From Gammaproteobacteria bacterium CG22_combo_CG10-13_8_21_14_all_40_8 (GTDB lineage: Bacteria; Pseudomonadota; Gammaproteobacteria; Enterobacterales; GCA-002770795), in NCBI GenBank assembly GCA_002770795.1, contig PCTP01000004.1:1-9221 (forward strand): DNA of 9,221 bases, written 5' to 3'. The position numbers and the translations under genes are program-made. Positions 6,384-9,221 of this stretch are shown in pieces (the stretch's first letter is position 1; each line of letters begins with the position of its first letter). The notes under the pieces are model-generated. The model ran no database searches. It was not told the DNA's origin and was given only the letters and a program-made list of their open reading frames with translations.

Positions 6384-6937
6384 CACAATTTACTTTACAT
6401 AGTATTGAATCTGCACCAGAAGAGAGTAAGGCATTATTGGCAGACTCTTTGAAAACCATTGGGATGATACCGAACTTACATGCCGTGATGGCAGAAGCTC
6501 CCGGTCTTTTAGATGGCTATAAATATATGACCTCATTGGTGCAGAAATCTTCTTTTAATGCAGAAGAAGTGACAGTCCTTTGGCAAACCATTAATGTAGA
6601 ACATGGTTGTCATTACTGTGTACCAGCACATACAGCCATTGCCCATATGATGAAAGTAGATACTCAGCTTATAGATGCTTTGAGAAATGCTGAGCCGCTT
6701 AAAAATCCTAAACTACAAGCTTTGCATGAAATGATTTTAGCGATTGTTCGCCAACGAGGTCAGGTGAAACAAGAGCAAGTTGATAGTTTTTTTAGTGCAG
6801 GTTATCAAAAACAACAATTATTAGAAATTGTACTGGGTGTGTCTCATAAAATCATGAGTAATTATGTCAATCACATGGCTGAAACACCATTGGATGAAGC
6901 TTTTTTACCTTTTGCCTGGGAGAAACCTGCACAGTAA
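6380..6937 (+). CDS. AhpD/carboxymuconolactone decarboxylase-like protein, copy 1
   Basis: This is a 185-residue cytoplasmic helical protein. VEHGCHYCVPAH (73-84) carries the Cys77-X2-Cys80-X3-His84 centre of AhpD-like proteins, which reduce peroxides through a Cys pair, and the FNAEEVTVLWQTI helix precedes it as expected. A conserved SHKIMSNYVNHMAETPLD lies near the C-terminus. The length fits the longer peroxidase-related CMD proteins rather than 4-carboxymuconolactone decarboxylase itself, so beta-ketoadipate pathway function is unlikely. The ribosome site GAGGT (6369-6373) lies 6 bases upstream, inside the tail of the Rieske gene, and the ATGA overlap implies former translational coupling. 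A paralogue follows 42 bases later. Its intact motif, length and frame suggest that this copy is functional. The substrate is unknown. Confidence 0.88.
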   Translation: MTQFTLHSIESAPEESKALLADSLKTIGMIPNLHAVMAEAPGLLDGYKYMTSLVQKSSFNAEEVTVLWQTINVEHGCHYCVPAHTAIAHMMKVDTQLIDALRNAEPLKNPKLQALHEMILAIVRQRGQVKQEQVDSFFSAGYQKQQLLEIVLGVSHKIMSNYVNHMAETPLDEAFLPFAWEKPAQ

Positions 6938-6979
6938 AAATATTGTTGGATAATTCAGAATGTTTGGAAGGATATTGCG

Positions 6980-7538
6980 ATGACTAAATTCATATTACAT
7001 AATGTAGATACTGCACCAGAAGGTAGTAAGCTGTTATTAGAAGACTCAATTAAGCATTTTGGTATGATCCCCAACTTACATGCAGTCATGGCTGAATCAC
7101 CTCAGCTTCTGGATGCTTATCAATTCATGACAGATAAGGTACTTAAATCATCTTTTAATGCAGAAGAGGTGACGGTGTTATGGTTAACGATAGATGTAGA
7201 GCATGGTTGTCATTATTGTGTGCCTGCCCACACTGCTATTGCTTATCAAATGCAGGTGAAAAGTGAGTTGATTCAATCTTTACTCAAAGGGAAAATCTTA
7301 AAAAATCCAAAATTGGAAGTACTCCGTCAACTGACATTATCTGTGATAAGAGAGCGAGGAAAAGTGGGTAAAAAAACAAATAGATGATTTTTTTGCGGCA
7401 GGTTATGATAGGCGACAACTTTTAGAGGTGGTATTAGGCGTTGCCCATAAGGTGATGAGTAATTATGTGAATTATATTGCTCAACCCCCTCTGGATAGCA
7501 TTTTTAAACCCTTTGTTGAAGATGAAAATCTGCACTAA
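6980..7538 (+). pseudogene. AhpD/CMD-like tandem paralogue, copy 2, frameshifted
   Basis: The frame starts with a good ribosome site (AAGGA, 6968-6972) and matches copy 1 closely: about 64% identity over the first 129 residues by my count, including EHGCHYCVPAH. After GKV it leaves the alignment and stops at 7385-7387 after 135 residues. Dropping one base at the A7 run (7370-7376) restores the family sequence, QIDDFFAAGYDRRQLLEVV then AHKVMSNYVNY and PPLD, to a TAA at 7536-7538. The repaired protein is exactly 185 residues, the same as copy 1. The truncated product keeps the CxxC motif but lacks the C-terminal helices. A one-base slip in a homopolymer is the simplest cause; polymerase slippage that rescues some full-length protein, or a sequencing error, cannot be excluded. 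Confidence 0.85.
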
Positions 7539-7586
7539 TATAGCTAGCAAGTGAGAAACTTGCACAAGGAGTCAAGGTTTTAATCA

Positions 7587-8177
7587 ATGACAGCTTCGAT
7601 GAGTTTTATCAATGGTATCGTTTCTAGTTTTACCCTCATTGGTTTAGCAGAAATGGGTGATAAAAGCCAACTTGTTTGTATGTCTTTGGCATTACGTTAT
7701 CGAGCTTGGCCTGTTTTTACTGGCGCCATAATTTCATTTTCTCTTTTAAATCTTATGGCAATTGTATTAGGTGTCATTGTTCTGAAATGGATGCCTCATC
7801 TCTGGTTGGAATTCATTGTGGGTTTTTTGTTTTTAGGATTTGGTCTACAAAGTTTTTGGCAAAAAACCGAAGAAAATGCCGGACAAGTCGTGATTGAAAA
7901 AAGTCACCGAGGTATATTTTTAAGCACAGTATTGCTTATCATGTTGGCAGAAGTTGGTGATAAAACACAAATAGCGGTGGCTGCACTGGCAACCACAATG
8001 AATGGTTTTAGTGTCTGGATTGGTGCGACAGCCGCGTTGATATTAACATCTGCATTGGGTGTTTGGTTCGGTAAAAAATTATTAACCAAAATACCCATTT
8101 GTACCATTCATAAGTTGAGTGGTGTGCTTTTTTCATTAATGGGTATTTCGATTTTAATGATGGCTTGGAGGGCGTAG
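7587..8177 (+). CDS. GDT1/TMEM165 (UPF0016) family cation exporter, probably Mn2+
   Basis: This is a 196-residue inner-membrane protein of two homologous halves, each with the family signature E-X-G-D-K-(S/T): EMGDKSQ at 22-28 and EVGDKTQ at 122-128. About six membrane spans are visible (roughly 6-30, 41-67, 71-91, 108-133, 140-165 and 174-194), with the polar linker WQKTEENAGQ...EKSHRG between the halves. Bacterial relatives such as Vibrio MneA export manganese; eukaryotic ones move Mn2+ or Ca2+ into the Golgi. Start 7587 has AAGG 9 bases upstream; a stronger AAGGAG at 7566-7571 is too distant. It follows the broken CMD copy by 48 bases on the same strand, so co-transcription is plausible. 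Manganese balance and peroxide handling would fit together, but that link is inference. Confidence 0.93.
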   Translation: MTASMSFINGIVSSFTLIGLAEMGDKSQLVCMSLALRYRAWPVFTGAIISFSLLNLMAIVLGVIVLKWMPHLWLEFIVGFLFLGFGLQSFWQKTEENAGQVVIEKSHRGIFLSTVLLIMLAEVGDKTQIAVAALATTMNGFSVWIGATAALILTSALGVWFGKKLLTKIPICTIHKLSGVLFSLMGISILMMAWRA

Positions 8178-8302
8178 GAGCAAGCCTCTTGGAATTATAC
8201 GAGCCTTAATTTGTGCATACTCTCTATTACAATGGTTTTTCCTGCAATAATTCAAATACCAGATATCCTACTGGAGGCTGTAAACTTTATTTTTTAAATG
8301 AA

Positions 8303-8323
8303 AAGCTAATAGCTTAGATTTTT
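8303..8323 (+). terminator. Weak terminator-like hairpin after the exporter gene
   Basis: AAGCT (8303-8307) and AGCTT (8311-8315) form a short stem with a 3-base loop, followed by AGA and five T (8319-8323). It is the only terminator-like element in the 257-base gap between 8177 and 8435, where I found no other gene. Confidence 0.25.
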
Positions 8324-8399
8324 CGGATAGAGGATACAGGGTTTAATCCTAGATATTGGGTTGGTGAGTGTGTTTGAACTGACTTCATCTGAAGCCATT

Positions 8400-8405
8400 T
8401 ATAAT
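8400..8405 (+). promoter_or_regulatory. Possible -10 box for the small membrane protein gene
   Basis: TATAAT is a perfect -10 hexamer 30 bases before the ATG at 8435. The best upstream -35-like match, TTGAAC at 8374-8379, is 20 bases away, longer than ideal. Confidence 0.33.
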
Positions 8406-8434
8406 CGGTCAAAGACACTTATGAGAAATGTAAA

Positions 8435-8716
8435 ATGCTAATTGGTTTTTTGTTATTAGTTACACCAGCTGTTGTGTATTTAGTTTCATTCAAAGCTTCT
8501 GCTCGACTGATATCTAGGCTGATGTATTTATACCGAATATTGGCCGGATTAATTGTTTTTCTAGGGAGTGCGGTTTCGCTTTATTTGGCATCCTGCAATG
8601 GAGACCAAGGTAGTATTGCTGCATATTTTTTTCAACTAGCTGTCATCATCTCCTACTTATTTCTTATTATCTGTGTGATCCTTGCAAATTGGTATCTTAT
8701 TAAACGAAAGTGCTAG
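8435..8716 (+). CDS. Small hypothetical membrane protein, three spans
   Basis: This is a 93-residue, strongly hydrophobic protein with about three membrane spans (roughly 2-19, 33-53 and 62-87). A basic stretch follows the first span (KASARLISR) and the C-terminus is positive (LIKRKC). There is a short acidic loop around CNGDQGS between spans 2 and 3. I recognise no family motif. The ribosome site is weak (GAG at 8423-8425), but a perfect TATAAT lies 30 bases upstream. It sits alone between the exporter and nhaA on the same strand. The regular spacing of spans and the positively charged C-terminal end favour a real membrane protein over a chance open frame. Confidence 0.55.
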   Translation: MLIGFLLLVTPAVVYLVSFKASARLISRLMYLYRILAGLIVFLGSAVSLYLASCNGDQGSIAAYFFQLAVIISYLFLIICVILANWYLIKRKC

Positions 8717-8785
8717 AGAGAATAACTTTAATACAAATTGGATTATTCAGTTCTGTTTTCGCCATTAGAATAACATTTAAGCTTA

Positions 8786-8806
8786 AACCTAATGGGTATT
8801 TAGGTT
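8786..8806. repeat. First hairpin in the nhaA upstream region
   Basis: AACCTAA (8786-8792) and TTAGGTT (8800-8806) are perfectly complementary around a 7-base loop, about 100 bases before the nhaA start. There is no T-tract after it. It could be part of a structured leader or an operator. Confidence 0.4.
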
Positions 8807-8823
8807 GTCTTATAGCCAGATAA

Positions 8824-8840
8824 TTTGCTCGTTAAGCAAA
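8824..8840. repeat. Second hairpin in the nhaA upstream region
   Basis: TTTGCT (8824-8829) and AGCAAA (8835-8840) pair perfectly around a 5-base loop, 17 bases after the first hairpin and 63 bases before the nhaA start. Together the two may form a folded leader; no known riboswitch consensus can be confirmed by eye. Confidence 0.35.
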
Positions 8841-8903
8841 ATAGCTGTAATCTGAGTAAAGGCAAAAATCCAAATATAGTCAAGGTTAAACAACCGGGGA
8901 ATC

Positions 8904-9113
8904 ATGAATAATCAAAACAAGTCTTTTATAGAGACTTTCTTAAAGCTTGAGTCAGCTGGTGGTATTTTATTAATTTTTGCGGCGCTTTTAGCATTGATCT
9001 ATGCAAACACACCATTGCAAGGTTTTTACCAACTTTTTCTTTCTACACCTGTCGAGGTCAGGGTGGGCAATTTAGAAATTGCTAAACCTTTATTGCTTTG
9101 GATTAATGATGGC
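8904..9113 (+). pseudogene. nhaA: Na+/H+ antiporter NhaA, 5' fragment interrupted by an insertion element
   Basis: The ATG at 8904 has GGGG (8896-8899) 4 bases upstream. The first 70 codons are recognisably NhaA: FIETFLKLESAGGILLIFAALLALIYANTPL covers the N-terminal amphipathic helix and first span, and VGNLEIAKPLLLWINDG leads into the second span, which in intact proteins continues with LMA/FFLLVGLE. Here NDG is followed by 10 unrelated codons read from the insertion-element end, to TAA at 9144-9146. The E. coli protein has 388 residues and uses Asp133, Asp163 and Asp164 for ion binding; all of that region is lost. NhaA exchanges two H+ for one Na+ across the inner membrane. This fragment cannot function, and the remainder may lie beyond the insertion, outside the window. 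Confidence 0.88.
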
Positions 9114-9142
9114 GCAGATTCAACTAACAAGTGCGACATTCT
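9114..9142. repeat. Terminal inverted repeat of the IS30-type element
   Basis: The segment beginning GCAGATTCAAC at 9114 resembles the IS30 terminus as I recall it (TGTAGATTCAA and following), with a shared AGATTCAA core and later GCGACA. It lies directly between the nhaA fragment and the transposase stop, where a terminal repeat belongs. The opposite repeat cannot be compared here. Confidence 0.62.
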
Positions 9143-9221
9143 TTAAGCAGTTATTCGATATAATGATTTATCCATCATCTGAGCTGCTGTTTTAAATCCC
9201 AATGTTTTACGTGGTCGGTTA
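9143..9221 (-). CDS. IS30-family transposase, C-terminal 26 residues (partial)
   Basis: Read on the minus strand from the window edge, the last codons give NRPRKTLGFKTAAQMMDKS and end ITA-stop (stop 9145-9143). The motif N-R-P-R-K-T-L-G-F-K-T is diagnostic of the C-terminus of IS30-family DDE transposases, just downstream of the catalytic Glu region. The rest of the gene, including the helix-turn-helix and the DDE residues, is outside the window, so intactness cannot be judged. Transcription runs toward the interrupted nhaA start. Confidence 0.87.
   Translation of the reverse strand, partial: NRPRKTLGFKTAAQMMDKSLYRITA

Larger units (their letters stand above)
9114..9221 (-). mobile_element. 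End of an IS30-family insertion sequence (continues past window)
   Basis: The element begins where the nhaA sequence stops. From about 9114 the DNA reads as an IS30-type terminal sequence, followed by the end of a transposase gene on the minus strand. Only the transposase 3' side is visible. The exact junction could be off by a few bases, because the other end and the target duplication are outside the window. Confidence 0.8.

Noticed and set aside
7676..7897. Plus-strand open frame of 73 codons inside the exporter gene
   Set aside because: It is an out-of-frame reading of the GDT1/TMEM165 gene, whose frame has two clear family signatures.
7904..8107. Minus-strand open frame of 67 codons
   Set aside because: It is antisense to the second half of the exporter gene and encodes nothing recognisable.
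9114..9146. The last 10 codons of the nhaA open frame as native NhaA sequence
   Set aside because: They are encoded by insertion-element terminal DNA; NhaA proteins continue with the second membrane span at this point.

Overview
This AT-rich window looks like chromosome of a gammaproteobacterium. The best anchor is a full-length exodeoxyribonuclease I (sbcB), a family typical of gammaproteobacteria. A ToxR/CadC-like membrane regulator and an NhaA antiporter fragment fit the same group. I cannot name a genus. Several damaged genes and an IS30-type insertion suggest local or genome-wide erosion.

Layout, left to right. Positions 2-619 hold the 3' end of an unrecognised gene that enters from outside the window, followed 3 bases later by a SpoIIAA/STAS-like small protein (623-1033). 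Next is a large one-component regulator (1227-3263): a cytoplasmic winged helix, one membrane span and a periplasmic TolB-like beta-propeller. Downstream lie a small secreted protein (3515-3787) and a 145-residue protein (3866-4303) that may be a degenerate member of a zincin-like family. A hairpin terminator at 4338-4361 separates these from convergent sbcB (4381-5835, minus strand), which has a recognisable promoter with a palindrome across its -35 box.

Divergent from sbcB is a plus-strand cluster. It contains a Rieske-type ferredoxin gene with an in-frame amber stop and an apparent start defect (6065-6383), an intact AhpD/CMD-like protein (6380-6937), a tandem paralogue broken by a one-base insertion at an A7 run (6980-7538), and a two-repeat GDT1/TMEM165 family cation exporter (7587-8177). 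The Rieske gene and the first CMD gene still share an ATGA overlap, so they once formed a translationally coupled redox pair.

The right end has a small three-span membrane protein (8435-8716) and then nhaA (from 8904). After 70 codons nhaA is cut by the end of an IS30-family element. The transposase C-terminus runs in from the right edge on the minus strand (9143-9221).

The main result is three independently damaged genes within about 3 kb (Rieske, second CMD, nhaA), each next to intact genes. No tRNA, rRNA, CRISPR array or complete mobile element is visible, and no gene-free stretch exceeds about 260 bases. I did not find a clearly new multi-gene defence or biosynthetic system. The regulator with its downstream secreted protein is the most open functional question.
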